Of a stretch of 64,000 nucleotides of DNA, positions 23,606-33,712 are shown in pieces (the stretch's first letter is position 1; each line of letters begins with the position of its first letter). Source of the stretch: Eonycteris spelaea (Eukaryota > Chordata > Mammalia > Chiroptera > Pteropodidae); contig PUFA01000021.1 of NCBI GenBank assembly GCA_003508835.1, positions 8,720,501 to 8,784,500 of the forward strand, read 5' to 3'. The position numbers and the translations under genes were made by a program. A model generated the notes under the pieces. It saw nothing but the letters and a program-made list of their open reading frames with translations. It had not been told where the DNA came from and did no database searches.

Positions 23606-25299
23606 AGGTCCTACATGATAGGAGGTTAATTTTGATTTCTAATTACATTGGTGCAGCTAAAAGCCCGTGGCTCCACAAAGTCCTGTAGCTGTATGAAAAC
23701 TGAAAAACCCCAATCAGTCATCTGGATGCCTTCAGCAAAGGCCAAACATCTGGATGTTTGGAATCTGCAGTTTAAAAAACACCTATTACGTTATCATTAT
23801 GATTATTACTCAGCTTTTGTGTACTTCAATCCAAGAGTGATCTCAACGTATTTAAAAAGCTGGAAACAAAGTAAAATTGTACCTTTTTTTTTTCTCTTTA
23901 TACTTCGAATCTGATATTTTAGAACAAAGACCAATGGAAGGAAAAGATGTTCCTAGTAAAAGATAATTCGTTTTTGAATATTGGCTACTCTCTTTAAACC
24001 ATCATAATTAAAACCACAGTAACGCTGAGTTCGTTTGATATCAACCAGTTTGCAAAGTAAATATTTTTTGCTAGGAGAGGAAACCAGTTTCATGCTAACA
24101 TACATGCAGCCGCCATCACATACGCCTCACTTGGCCTCTACGTGAGTTCTGATGCTGGAAAGACAACCTCCCAAGGGAATACTTACTTCAGAAAGAGGAG
24201 TGATGCGAATCGTGTCCACCTGGGTTTTGTTGTGGCTGTTACTCCTAAGTGATAGAATGAGGAAAATACGCCCTGGAGCAAAACTCTCCCTGTGACTTCT
24301 TTTCAAACTCTTATTAGAAGGCGAAGCTGGGCCCCATATTGAATTCTAAAATGAAAAGAGACTAGCTCTGTTTATTCCAAGCCTAGTGCAAATCACTATG
24401 AGGCTTCTTTTGTATTCTTTGCAAATGCTGGAGCATGAAGTCTGTGTGTGTTTGTTGGTTTGTGGAATGAACTCCAGCCTATTTCTGCAAAGCCCCTCAT
24501 ATTTAATGTCAGAAGTGCCTTGATCATTATTTCACAGTGTAGGAAAAATGGTCAACTGCACAGGTCTCTTGTTGGCACCAGCATCTTATATGGCTATGCC
24601 CACCCTGAACTGCCCTTGCTCTGGTCCTGTCCCTGCCTGTACCCTTCCTCACCTGCTCTCGGATGCTCTCATTAAGAGAGACATCCTCCTACCTGAGGAA
24701 GCTCCCCCAGCACCTGATTCTGGATCCCATCCCTTCTCTCTTCACCAAGGGTACTCCATCGGTTACCTTTCCTCGTCTTCTCTTTTCCTTTTTTTTTTTT
24801 TATTATTTTATTTAATCACAAGAATTAGTCAGGCTTCTTTCATATTAAATTCTCTCCCTCCCTCTTTCTCTCCCCTCCCCCACCTCTCAATCTTCCTACC
24901 TTTCTTCCTCCCTCTCTCCTTCCTTCACTCCTATAGTTCAGGTGCCATTTGTCCTCCTCCTCACCCTCAGGACCAAGCTCCATACAAAAAAACCTCTCCG
25001 AGATCTCTGTCCTCCTAGCCTCCTGGACGTTTGTGGGTTGCCTCCATAGCGTCAGGTTCAGTTAGCCTGTTTTCTATCAGGTAATTCTCGGGCTTATGCT
25101 TTTATTTTTGAGGACTTGACCACATCACAATATCTAGTGCTAGTTCCAGATTTCTCCCCATCAGAAATGATGATTGGTAAGGAAGGGGCTGCTCTGTGTG
25201 ACCCCAGCACAGAGCAGTGAAGAGATAATGAATCCCAGGTCTTGAATGGGGTCCAGAAAAAAAGCAGCCCCCTTCCCCTCCCATGGTTCTACTCCTTGG
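23606..25299. other. Unannotated sequence with a pyrimidine-rich tract
   Basis: No confident repeat family. Bases 24780-25000 are strongly pyrimidine-rich on the plus strand (T-run, then CCCTCC/CTTTCT units), which opens a 156-codon low-complexity frame (24548-25018) that I do not regard as coding. Confidence 0.45.
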
Positions 25300-25405
25300 C
25301 TGTACCATAGCATCATCTAAGGAGATTCTAGGAAACGCTGATACCTGTACCACCACCAGCTCTCATCCTGCCACCACCGAAATCCTGATGTAATTGGCCC
25401 GGAGC
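25300..25405 (+). mobile_element. Possible MER5-type DNA transposon fragment
   Basis: 'agcatcatctaaggagattc' 'taggaaacgctgatacctgt', a C-rich block and 'ccgaaatcctgatgtaattg' 'gcccgg' follow the layout of MER5-type elements ('..atcagaatcacctgggaagc..attcctgggccccaccc..gaatctctgggg'). Divergence is high. Confidence 0.4.
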
Positions 25406-25794
25406 AGTGAGTGCTGTAATAGAAGGGAGCCACTGTCTTTGGAAGACTAGCTCCCTGGCAAAGACACCCCTTATTCAACTTTGCTTTACCATCCACTAAA
25501 TAGGGCCTAACACATTCCTTGGTAAATGATTTCTAAGTCAGATGGCTTCATTGTGAATTAATTTCCAAAGGCAAGAACTCACTGGCAATTTCATTAATTA
25601 GAATTGTAATTTTACTTAAATTGTCTATATATATCTGTCCCTAAGATAATTTTTTTTAACGATATTAGCATCAATCTTCCTGTTGTGAAATTTTGTTCTA
25701 ATTTTATAATCGTGTGCAAATTGCACCTCATATCATTCCAAAGGAGGACCAATCTCAAGTTGGTATATAATGGTAGCTCTGAGGAAGGCATTGT

Positions 25795-25930
25795 GCAGGG
25801 AGGAGCTCATTCATTCTAGAACCTGAGGTACCAAGCTTGCAATTCCAACTCTGCAACTTACTGGCTGTGGGATATTGGGTGATTGACTAACCTTTCAAAA
25901 CATCATTTTACTTAGCTATGAAAATTAATA
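25795..25930 (+). mobile_element. MIR SINE 5' half, sense
   Basis: 'aagcttgcaattccaactct' 'gcaacttactggctgtggga' 'tattgggtgattgactaacc' 'tttc' is the MIR tRNA-to-core region. It lacks the 3' half and abuts an antisense MIR. Confidence 0.65.
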
Positions 25931-25934
25931 ACTC

Positions 25935-26215
25935 CACCATGGTAAATGCATGTGAGACACTTGCTAAGTGGTTGCCATTTTATCTCTTCTCTCATCTGAC
26001 CCTCACAGCCCTGTGAGAAAGGTAATATCATCACTGTCATTATCATCATCACCATCATCATCACCATCATTACCATCATCACCATCATCATCACCGTCAT
26101 CATCACCATCATCACCATCATCATCGTCATCATTATCATCACCAACAACAATATCCCTGTTTTATATATTTGGAAATTGAGGGTTAAAGACTTTCTACCT
26201 GTTAAAGGAATTCCA
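25935..26215 (-). mobile_element. MIR SINE, antisense, expanded by an ATC microsatellite
   Basis: 'acacttgctaagtggttgcc', 'cccctgac'-like 'ctgaccctcacagccctgtg' and 'agaaaggtaatatc' form the left part. 'atatccctgttttatatatt' 'tggaaattgagggttaaaga' and 'ctttctacctgttaaagg' form the right part. Between them, where MIR normally has '..attattatccccatttta', lies about 125 bp of ATC/CAT repeats. The 137-codon minus frame at 25912-26325 (a Met/Val-rich repeat) is an artefact of that microsatellite. Confidence 0.75.
26025..26150. repeat. (ATC)n / (CAT)n trinucleotide microsatellite
   Basis: Interrupted ATC/ACC trinucleotide repeats over about 125 bp, with occasional GTC units. It sits inside a MIR at the position of the MIR ATTATTATC-like segment, which probably seeded it. 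Likely length-polymorphic. Confidence 0.92.
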
Positions 26216-26794
26216 GAGCCCTCACTCATAACCACCAAAAACTCAAGATTGACTTTTCTGAGATTGCCAGAGGATGAGCTGGAGGTGCCTGAGAAAGTCT
26301 TCATTTTTCCCTTACCCTTTAGCATCGGGATTAGCCAATCTCTAATTTCTCAATTACAAAGACATGTAGAGCCCTAATAAACTTCGATGTTGAGGATGAG
26401 CATGGAGATGTGATATTTTTGACCAACCTCCTTCAGCTACCTCAGTAAAAATCATCTTATGTGGGCTTTGAGGTGGGCCAGCCTTAACCCAAATGATGTC
26501 CCTCAAACATGCTGGGGTGGAGCATGTAGACCCAGACAGTGAGGGCGATAAGGCTGCTTTCCGATGGGCATGGCTTGACTGGCCTTTACTCCCAAGGGAT
26601 TCCTACAATCCCTGGTTTGAGAAGCCTGGATATTCCTCTATCGCACATTTCAAGGGTTTCATTATTTTAACTTTTGCACTTGGCAAAATAAAAGTTTTTC
26701 CATTGTTTCTACTTTTTCATTGCATTAACATTTTAGTTGATGTCACTCTTTTTTTTCTTAATTGCTATTGAGATTTGTCTAGTGATATTAGACA
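26216..26794. other. Unannotated sequence
   Basis: No repeat recognised. A 92-codon plus frame at 26493-26771 matches nothing I know. Confidence 0.4.
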
Positions 26795-26925
26795 ACACAT
26801 ATTCCTTAGCATGTGCCGTGCCCTGTTCTGAATACTATAGATATATATTAACTCATTTGTTTCTCATAGTAACCTCCTCTGCCCCCATTTCATAGATAAG
26901 GAAACTGAGACACGTGGAGATAGAA
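26795..26925 (-). mobile_element. MIR SINE, antisense, left part of an interrupted copy
   Basis: 'agcatgtgccgtgccctgtt' 'ctgaatactatagatata', 'ttaactcatttgtttctcat' and 'atttcatagataaggaaact' 'gagacacg' follow antisense MIR. The match stops abruptly at 26925, where a MER5-type element begins, and resumes at 27100. Confidence 0.8.
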
Positions 26926-27099
26926 CAGGATTCTTCAGACATTTGCGTGCATCAGAAGTCACCTAGAGGTCTGGTTTAAATAGATTTCTGGGTCACACCT
27001 CCAGAGTTTCTGATTGAGGAGAGTTGGAGTGGAGTCTGAGAATTTGCATTTCTAGCACGTTCTCAGGGTTGCTGTTCTGGGACCATCTGAGAGCCACTG
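26926..27099 (+). mobile_element. MER5A-type DNA transposon inserted in a MIR
   Basis: It starts 'caggattcttcagac', continues 'gtgcatcagaagtcacctag', 'tttctgggtcacacctccag' 'agtttctgattgagg', 'ctgagaatttgcatttctag' and ends 'atctgagagccactg'. This is a full-length MER5A (non-autonomous hAT-Charlie). The 8 bases flanking each side (AGATAGAA and AGAAGGGG) share four positions, as expected of a badly decayed 8-bp target duplication, but this is not proof. Confidence 0.85.
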
Positions 27100-27165
27100 A
27101 GAAGGGGTAAGTTGCCTAGGGCCCTTAATAAGTTAATAAGTGTAGAGGTTAGACCTAGGCAAGCA
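27100..27165 (-). mobile_element. MIR SINE, antisense, right part of the interrupted copy
   Basis: 'ggggtaagttgcctagggcc', then 'gttaataagtgtagaggtta' 'gacctagg' continues the antisense MIR ('..gaggttaagtaacttgccta..agctagtaagtggcagagctgggatt') from where it stopped at 26925. Confidence 0.7.
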
Positions 27166-28565
27166 AATCTCAGAAGCCTTTGTGTTACTTTGTGTAATGA
27201 CTAGACAGGACTGGCATGCCTTCACATGAGAATGCCTATGTTTCCCTATAAGCCAGTTTCTACTTTTCTTCATATAAATGTGCATGTCTGCATGGGTGTC
27301 TGTGCATATGTGTGGATGAATATACCCATGTATATAATAACCAGACACCCACTGAGTCCAATTGTGTATCAACAGAGAACAACCATTAGCTAATTCTTTT
27401 AATCATTCTCATACTTACTTGAACAATTATAATCATTAGTTTGTTTTAATAACAGATCTCTGAGTTCATCAGTCATTATAACCTGTTATGTAGAAATAAT
27501 GGCTTGTGTTTTAAAAGCATATGTAATTGCATACTTATTTCCTACTAGTTACTCAGACTCTACACAATTTGACATAATGATAAGTGTAATTAATGCATTA
27601 GAATTATAGATTCTTAATTATCGACTCCAACCTCACCAGACTTATATCTCTGAGGTCTATGAAAGAAATGCAGGCAGCCTTTGCCTGGAGACCTCACAAG
27701 GTATTTGACTCAGTCGTGGGTGGCTCCACGTGTTTCGAAGCTGTTTCTCACAGTTCCCCCAACCCTGCCCTCCTGTGAGCTCTGTCCATCTTAGACCTGT
27801 GCCCTCCAGTGACACACAAGCCATTTCCATGCTTCACATTTCCATGCTTCTCAAGTCTACAAAGCCACAATCCTCAGGATCCTAACCTCAAACTACGCCC
27901 GCCCTCTGTCTTCAGTGATTCCCTGTGCACCAAAACCCATCTTCCTGGCTCCTGCCCCACCTGCCCTGGGCATGCTCTAACTTGGCCCTGTCCCCTCTCT
28001 CAAATACAGTGTCTCAAAGTGAATGAAATAGTCCAGATGGACCAAGAAAGAGAATCATAGCCCTGCCTCTGGAAATGGATGCCGAGATTCAATGTGAACC
28101 ATTTTCATTGGCATTTCCCCACATACACTTTGAGATGTTGTTTTCCCACCTGGCTGTGGCTCATTTTCTCAGACACAGTACTCAGGGCTTCCGGGCACTT
28201 GGGTGTGTGTGTGATGCCAGGGTTTTCTTTTGCCTGATTTGGTTGTGATTGTGCCGCCCTCTGCTGTCCTTCCAAGTTCTTAACGTTTGCATTTTCCAAG
28301 GAAAAGCTAAGTGCGATTCAAAGGAGAACATAACATCTGTTGATTTAAGACAATGATAATTTTCTTCCTCATGGCAGACAAATGCTGTAAGCCCCTTTTA
28401 CCCGTGTTACTTGGCTTAAATAATGCAGTCTCACAGACTGGCTGATGTTGGAAACATATTTTCTACACTAGATCTTTGGAATCGATCTAACGAAAGAGTT
28501 TCAGGATCCTCTCAGTACTTTTTTGAAAGCTGTTATCTCAAATCTTAAACTCTTTGAATTACTAG
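27166..28565. other. Unannotated sequence
   Basis: No repeat family recognised. Bases 27730-28010 are C-rich with an 83-codon frame of no known similarity. A CTCF-like motif at 28253-28269 is listed separately. Confidence 0.4.
28253..28269 (-). promoter_or_regulatory. CTCF-like binding motif
   Basis: The plus strand reads GCCGCCCTCTGCTGTCC. On the minus strand the core ACAGCAGAGGGCG matches 12 of 13 positions of the CTCF core CCASYAGRKGGCR, missing only the first C. It is not inside a repeat that I recognise. Occupancy cannot be known from sequence. Confidence 0.5.
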
Positions 28566-28569
28566 GCAA

Positions 28570-28675
28570 GTCTTTCACAAATGAGAAACTGGGGTTCCTG
28601 AGAAGTTAGAATTTCCCAGACGCATAAGCCATGTCAAAGCCAGTTTGTGAGTTTCTGATGTGAACCTAATACATT
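28570..28675 (-). mobile_element. Diverged MIR SINE, antisense
   Basis: 'tttcacaaatgagaaactgg' 'ggttcctgagaagttagaat' 'ttcccaga', then 'aaagccagtttgtgagtttc' follows the antisense MIR core with many substitutions. Confidence 0.55.
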
Positions 28676-31494
28676 GTGATATGTTTTTATTTTCGTAAAT
28701 CAAATATATTAATTTTGGAACCGGAGATTTTACAAACTTTCTGGGTTTCTTATTTTAAGCCAAAATAAATAATAAACATTTAGTTAAAATTTTGCAGTAA
28801 TTTAATTATTTTGGCATTTATTAAATAAAATCCATAAGCTGTGATGGGTGCTTTAAAAGTCCAATTTTCAGTGTTTATTTTCTTATGTTTTCTTGTTATG
28901 CTTGCTAATGTGGCTTGTGACAGAAGTAAATATATTAATAGAATTGTTGTAGCCACTCTCATCCATGCATGATTACTAGAAACCAAAGAAAGTTTGGAAT
29001 TTGTCCATAAATGTTAATATTATCTGAATTCAATCCAATAAAATCATCCTTATTTGGTTAAAAAAATATGACTTTATATAGAATATAAGGTTTCCATTCA
29101 AAAAAAACACCACATATGTTGTAAAATACCAAACAGACCTTAGAACAACTCCTAACTAGAGCAACTTTGCAATTTATTATTTAAAATTGAGGTTGTCACT
29201 GGCTTCTAGTTAACAGAAGGAAGGAACATGCATGTGTTTAAATGGAGTACACCTGTCGTATTTATATCGGGAGTAGCAATTATTCCAATTCCTATTGTAA
29301 AATATAAAACTTTGGAAATTTTTTTGTAAATATTTTCCTAACGTCTGAATCCTTATGCACCTGGGTGGTGGAGGCATTATCATCTTTTCTCCCAGGTCAC
29401 TTGCAATTTTACTAAATCTATCACCCAAAAGATTTGAAATACAATAGGTAAAGGTAATCTCTTCTAACAACTTAAGTTGTAGAAATAGAATTCTTAGAGC
29501 TAGAGGGAACTGTAGCAGTTATCGACTTCAGTTGTCCCTTTTTAGAGATGCAGAAAAGCAGAAACCCAACGGCTGATGACTTCTCCAAGTAAGAAACCAA
29601 ACCAAGAGCAAACACAGCTTCCGTTTTCACAGGCCAGTGCTCCTGCCCAAAGTGCATCACCTAAGCCGCTTTGTGGAGCTTTTCGTGAACTTAAAAATGA
29701 CGAGAGACATGTTACAGAAGCTTGAGGACACACTTCGCATTTCTTCCCTCGTGAGCAGGGGCCAGTCTTGGAATAAGACTTCCCTTGACGGCAAAATTAA
29801 ATGTACCGAAGCCAGCACTTTGTGATATTTTTGGTATGTCTGACTAGTATCTGCATCAGTTCATTCTTCTGCAAAGTTTTTATTTCATACTCTTTAGGTA
29901 TAAATTCACACAGCTGAAAATTTTAGAGAGAATTCACATTTCAAAATATTTTTAAAGACTCCTCATTTAATGCCGAATATCTGAAGTTGAGAAACTCTTA
30001 GCAACATACATGAGCTTAAAGACTTTAGTACTTTGCGATGTATATTTCGGTCTTGTAAGAACCAGGTAAGAAAAGGTAACGTCGACATTTTCTGTGATCT
30101 TCTCTTTGCTCTCTATTCATCGTGCACTAAGACCTTGTCTATTTTGGCGTCAGGAAACGTAATGTGAAAAAGCCGAGAGGCCTGAGATAACAGAATATAA
30201 TGGTATTCTTACCTCTAGTAGTCTCCTGACATTGCAAAGAGCCAAGCATTCTCCTCTAGGCTGTCCCCACGGCTTCATTGTTTCATACTAGGAACATGCT
30301 CAAGGAATGATGGACCAGCTGCCTAATGATGATGGGAGGCAAGGTGCTCTCCATTTCCTTCTGTCAGCTTCACCTACGACAACCTTTCCAACTTCCATTT
30401 CTGAGAAGTGATCAGGCCGTTGGTTATTAGAATTTTTAAGGAGATAGCGCAAAGTATGGAAGAAGTTCACTGTTAGTAAAATACTCTTAATTTGAATGGT
30501 GAGTCATGATCACTAGAAGCCTGAGCCACTGCCCTGGATTATTATATTAGGTTTTTAATATAGCTAGCTTTATCAATTTGCCTTCTAACCAGTTAATTAA
30601 AGTAATAGTGAATATCATTATTTAATAGCAACCCTAAATTAACCCTTTAAACTTCAGAGCATCCTAAGCCTTTCTTGTTACCTTCGTCATCTATAATTGT
30701 CTTTGATTTTTAAACACAGTTACTTGGTTTCAAGTTTTTATTTGTCTGTTTGCTAAGCCATTTATCCCTAGAAATTTTTAACGGCAAAACATATTAAATG
30801 TATAGGCCTTTAAAAAGTTTTCTTATACTCTTGGAAAGTTTGCATTTGCTGGTCTAGTACATTTAAGATCCATGTTTTAACACCATCTCAAGAAATAAAT
30901 GGTTAAAATAAAACATGGAGGTGGGTTTTTTTTTTTCATTTTTACATATTTTCTAATGTTGGGAGTCACCCAAGTAACATATGGTAATGATTTAAGGTTC
31001 TGAATCATATTCAATTATTTTCCTCTTAATGGCATTGGCTCTCTTTGCTTTAAAATTCACCAGTTGGCATATGTTCGCCAGTCCACACTGGGTCTATATT
31101 TTCTTAGAAGTGCTCCTGAGAGTTTGATTGTGAGTTGTTATTCTATAGTGGAACCATAACTTTGGAAAGTCATACATCAAGATTTGCTTTTGACATATTA
31201 TTGTTTCATTAGCAGCGATAATATGTGGCATTTGGATATTTTCCTTGCAAAGATCGGAAGAGTGATTGCCCTGGGATTTCCCATCTTCTGTTAGTGCAAC
31301 TCCTTTGTGTTGGTAATTCGCAGTCGATGTGGCTTGTTGGGGATGCAGAGTGCAGCTTGTGACAAGACAAGGGTGTTTGGTAGGCAGGGGGAACCTGGGC
31401 GCTCTACCTGTCTTCACCCTGGGGGCTGGAAAGTTCACCCTTGCCATTCACTCACATTGCCGACAGCGGGAGAGGCAGGTGATGACGCGAAAGG
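28676..31494. other. Unannotated AT-rich sequence
   Basis: About 2.8 kb with no confident repeat. Bases 29480-29600 ('cttagagctagagggaactg' ... 'tttttagagatgcagaaaag') may be an ancient MIR-like element in antisense, at low confidence. No coding exon recognised. Confidence 0.4.
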
Positions 31495-31697
31495 ATTCTC
31501 AGTCGGACGTCCTGACTGCACATCTGCTCCTTACTCATACGTCAGCAAACACCCACCAGAATTGCTCATTACCCACCTTTCCTCTGCAAAGTGGGGCTGC
31601 GAAGACGTCCCTCATAGGGCTTTGTGAGGGTTGAATAAGCAGACCTAAGACACGTGCACCATGACGGACACATGGGAAACGCCCATCAAATGTTAAC
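31495..31697 (+). mobile_element. MIR SINE, sense
   Basis: 'tttcctctgcaaagtggggc', 'cgtccctcatagggctttgt' 'gagggttgaataagcaga' and 'cgcccatcaaatgtta' follow the MIR core and tail ('..ctcatctgtaaaatgggg..acctcatagggttgttgtgaggattaaatga'). The frames of 101-106 codons overlapping this stretch are not genes. Confidence 0.7.
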
Positions 31698-32985
31698 ACA
31701 TCCTGTCGTCGTCCTTCATCCAGGGTTGTGCTTCATTCCTGCCACTGTTATTCCTCTCCCTCAGTTTGTTTATTCTGGCATTACTAGTTTCAGTGTTATA
31801 TCTAAGCTTTTCATTTTAGTCACACTCGACCCACTCACTCTTTAACGTAAGTAGGCACTAAATCAAATAATATAACATAAAAATAGTGGTTTGACTTCTT
31901 TTGAAGAAGTATCTGTCGGAGGTAAACAGAGGACATAACCTATACTCCTGTCACATGCAGAAGTCCTGGGGCTTCGCTTTTTCTTGAAGAACATGACGAT
32001 TTTTTCTTCGTTGAAAACTACACCAAGCTAATAAACTCTACTCTTCATTCTGGCTGGAACACACAGCTGAATATCAGCCCAAGTCTTGGTTTTCAGGATC
32101 TGAGAAATGAAAAAGGGCTGGTGGCCGGGGACAGTAGTTTCTTCCTTTCTTTCTTGGGGGAAAGGCAAGACACAAAGTAAAATGTCAAAATAATCCGAGT
32201 TTGCCTTCTCTACCAAGGCATCTGCTTTTTCACACTTTCTTCCTCTGCCAGCGGCTCTTATGGCTGTTCCTTAACACGCTGAGGCCTGTCGCCCTTCAGA
32301 ATGTCATCTCAGAGCCAGAAAGGCCTCTGTGCTCACCCCTGCCCCTGACACCAAAAGCACCTCTCCCGCTCACTACAGTGAATCATTCCTGAAAAGCAAA
32401 CACACTGATTGAACTGAAAACATCACAATGACTTACTTCCCCCTCCTAGCTGTGTTTGCATTTTAAGGTGATGCTTATTTACACCAAAAAAAAAAAAAAA
32501 GTTTTGAGAAAATGACAATGTAAAGAATGAAAAATAGTTTTGAGAAATGACAATGTAAAGAATGAAAATATTCTGTCATTCTGGGAAAATATGTAGGAAT
32601 GGAGGAGAGATAACCAAGGATGATGCCCTCTGCCCGGGGACCTGCTCCCTGAATCCCTTGTCCAGCTCTACAGCCATAGTTCTCGAAGACTCCAGGTTCA
32701 CTGAGTGCTTCCTCAGCTCCTGTGTCCCAACATTAGCATTAGCGTCCATGAGGGGATGCAGGACACACCTGCCTGGATCACGTCTCAGTGGAGGGCATCC
32801 AGAGGGGTGGTGCCCACACACTGGCTGACAGTAAACGAAAGGAAGATGCTTGCAGCAGAGGCCCCACCACGTGGCTAATTCTAGTCAGAGTTGTGACGGA
32901 GCTGATTGCACGGCTGTGGGCCAGAGCATTTAGCTGCTAACTGGAGACTCTCCAGAGTTCTTTCTGTCATTGTCACATTAGCAAG
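31698..32985. other. Unannotated sequence
   Basis: Bases 32255-32320 ('ggctgttccttaacacgctg' 'aggcc') may be a short L2 fragment. An A-run precedes the tandem duplication at 32501-32570. The overlapping 88- and 81-codon frames at 32562-32828 match nothing I know. Confidence 0.4.
32501..32570. repeat. Tandem duplication, ~35-bp unit, two copies
   Basis: Unit one (32501-32536) and unit two (32537-32570) both start 'gttttgaga' and share 'aatgacaatgtaaagaatga' 'aaa'. They differ only by short A-run length changes. The near-identity of the units points to a recent slippage or duplication event next to an A-run. Confidence 0.9.
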
Positions 32986-32989
32986 CAGT

Positions 32990-33112
32990 AGAATCCTGGA
33001 TCTCAGAGTTGTTCACCCTCACGTAGCATGTACAAGATATAAATCTTTGTTTTTTGAACCACTAAAATTCTGAGATGTTTATTACTGCAGCACAGCCTAG
33101 CTCATCCTGACT
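32990..33112 (+). mobile_element. LTR-like repeat, 3' end only
   Basis: 'cctcacgtagcatgtacaag' 'atataaatctttg', 'gaaccactaaaattctgaga' 'tgtttattactgcagcacag' 'cctagctcatcctgactgat' resembles the 3' end of mammalian LTR-type repeats ('..aataaacctttgttgttttaagccactgag..gttactgcagcataacctagcc'). Upstream sequence is too diverged to place. Family uncertain. Confidence 0.55.
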
Positions 33113-33561
33113 GATCTACTGTTTATATTGCTTAAGTTTCCCCCTGTAGCTGCGCTTCTCTCTCCCATCAGTGTGCTCAATCCATCGGATATCAAATGGG
33201 TGCCTACTCCAATCTAGGTTCTTTCTAGAAGCATAAAATTCAAGGATAAAAGCATCTAAAGTCTCAGTCTTCCAGGAAATTTCTGCCTGTGGAGAAGATG
33301 GACTTAATGATGATAGTGTAGGTGTGGAATATTTTCAGTACCAGCAATCAAAATGAAGTCTGTGATACTAAAGACTTAAGATTCTTCTAACTTCAAGTGA
33401 GGCTAAATGGCTTAGGAGCGTGAGCAAGATGGCGTGTGAGTGGAATAGCTGACCCCTTCCTGGAGCTGGCGGCCTTGCAAGGGGAAGACTGAGGGGGTGT
33501 AGACAGGGGATGTGAGACAAGAGGTACGTATAAGAAAAGGCAGGACAGGAAATGGGCAGGG
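33113..33561. other. Unannotated sequence
   Basis: No repeat recognised. The 155-codon minus frame 33393-33860 runs through this segment and through a MIR, so I do not treat it as a gene. Confidence 0.4.
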
Positions 33562-33712
33562 TGCCTTACCGTGTACCAGATCCTGGACACTGTATGACAC
33601 ATCTCATCTGATATGCCAATCACGCTAAGTGGCATTACTCCTAATTTTAGAAAACCTAGACAGGAGGTAACCCCAGGACACACTGATCCCACAGCCAGAG
33701 AGCTGGCCCAGT
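33562..33712 (-). mobile_element. MIR SINE, antisense
   Basis: 'ccttaccgtgtaccagatcc' 'tggacactgtatgacacatc', 'tggcattactcctaatttta' 'gaaaacctagacagg' and 'cacagccagagagctgg' follow the antisense MIR order. Confidence 0.7.

Noticed and set aside
24586..24612. Resemblance to the start of 5S rRNA ('ggctatgcccaccctgaac')
   Set aside because: The match is limited to about 20 bases; the following sequence does not continue as 5S rRNA.
24548..25018. 156-codon plus-strand frame
   Set aside because: Its C-terminal part is Ser/Leu/Phe/Pro low complexity from a pyrimidine-rich tract. No recognisable protein.
26025..26150. CRISPR-like or other spaced repeat array
   Set aside because: It is an ordinary trinucleotide microsatellite. 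No spaced direct repeats exist in the window, and the DNA is eukaryotic.
25912..26325. 137-codon minus frame with a Met/Val repeat
   Set aside because: It is simply the ATC microsatellite read in frame.
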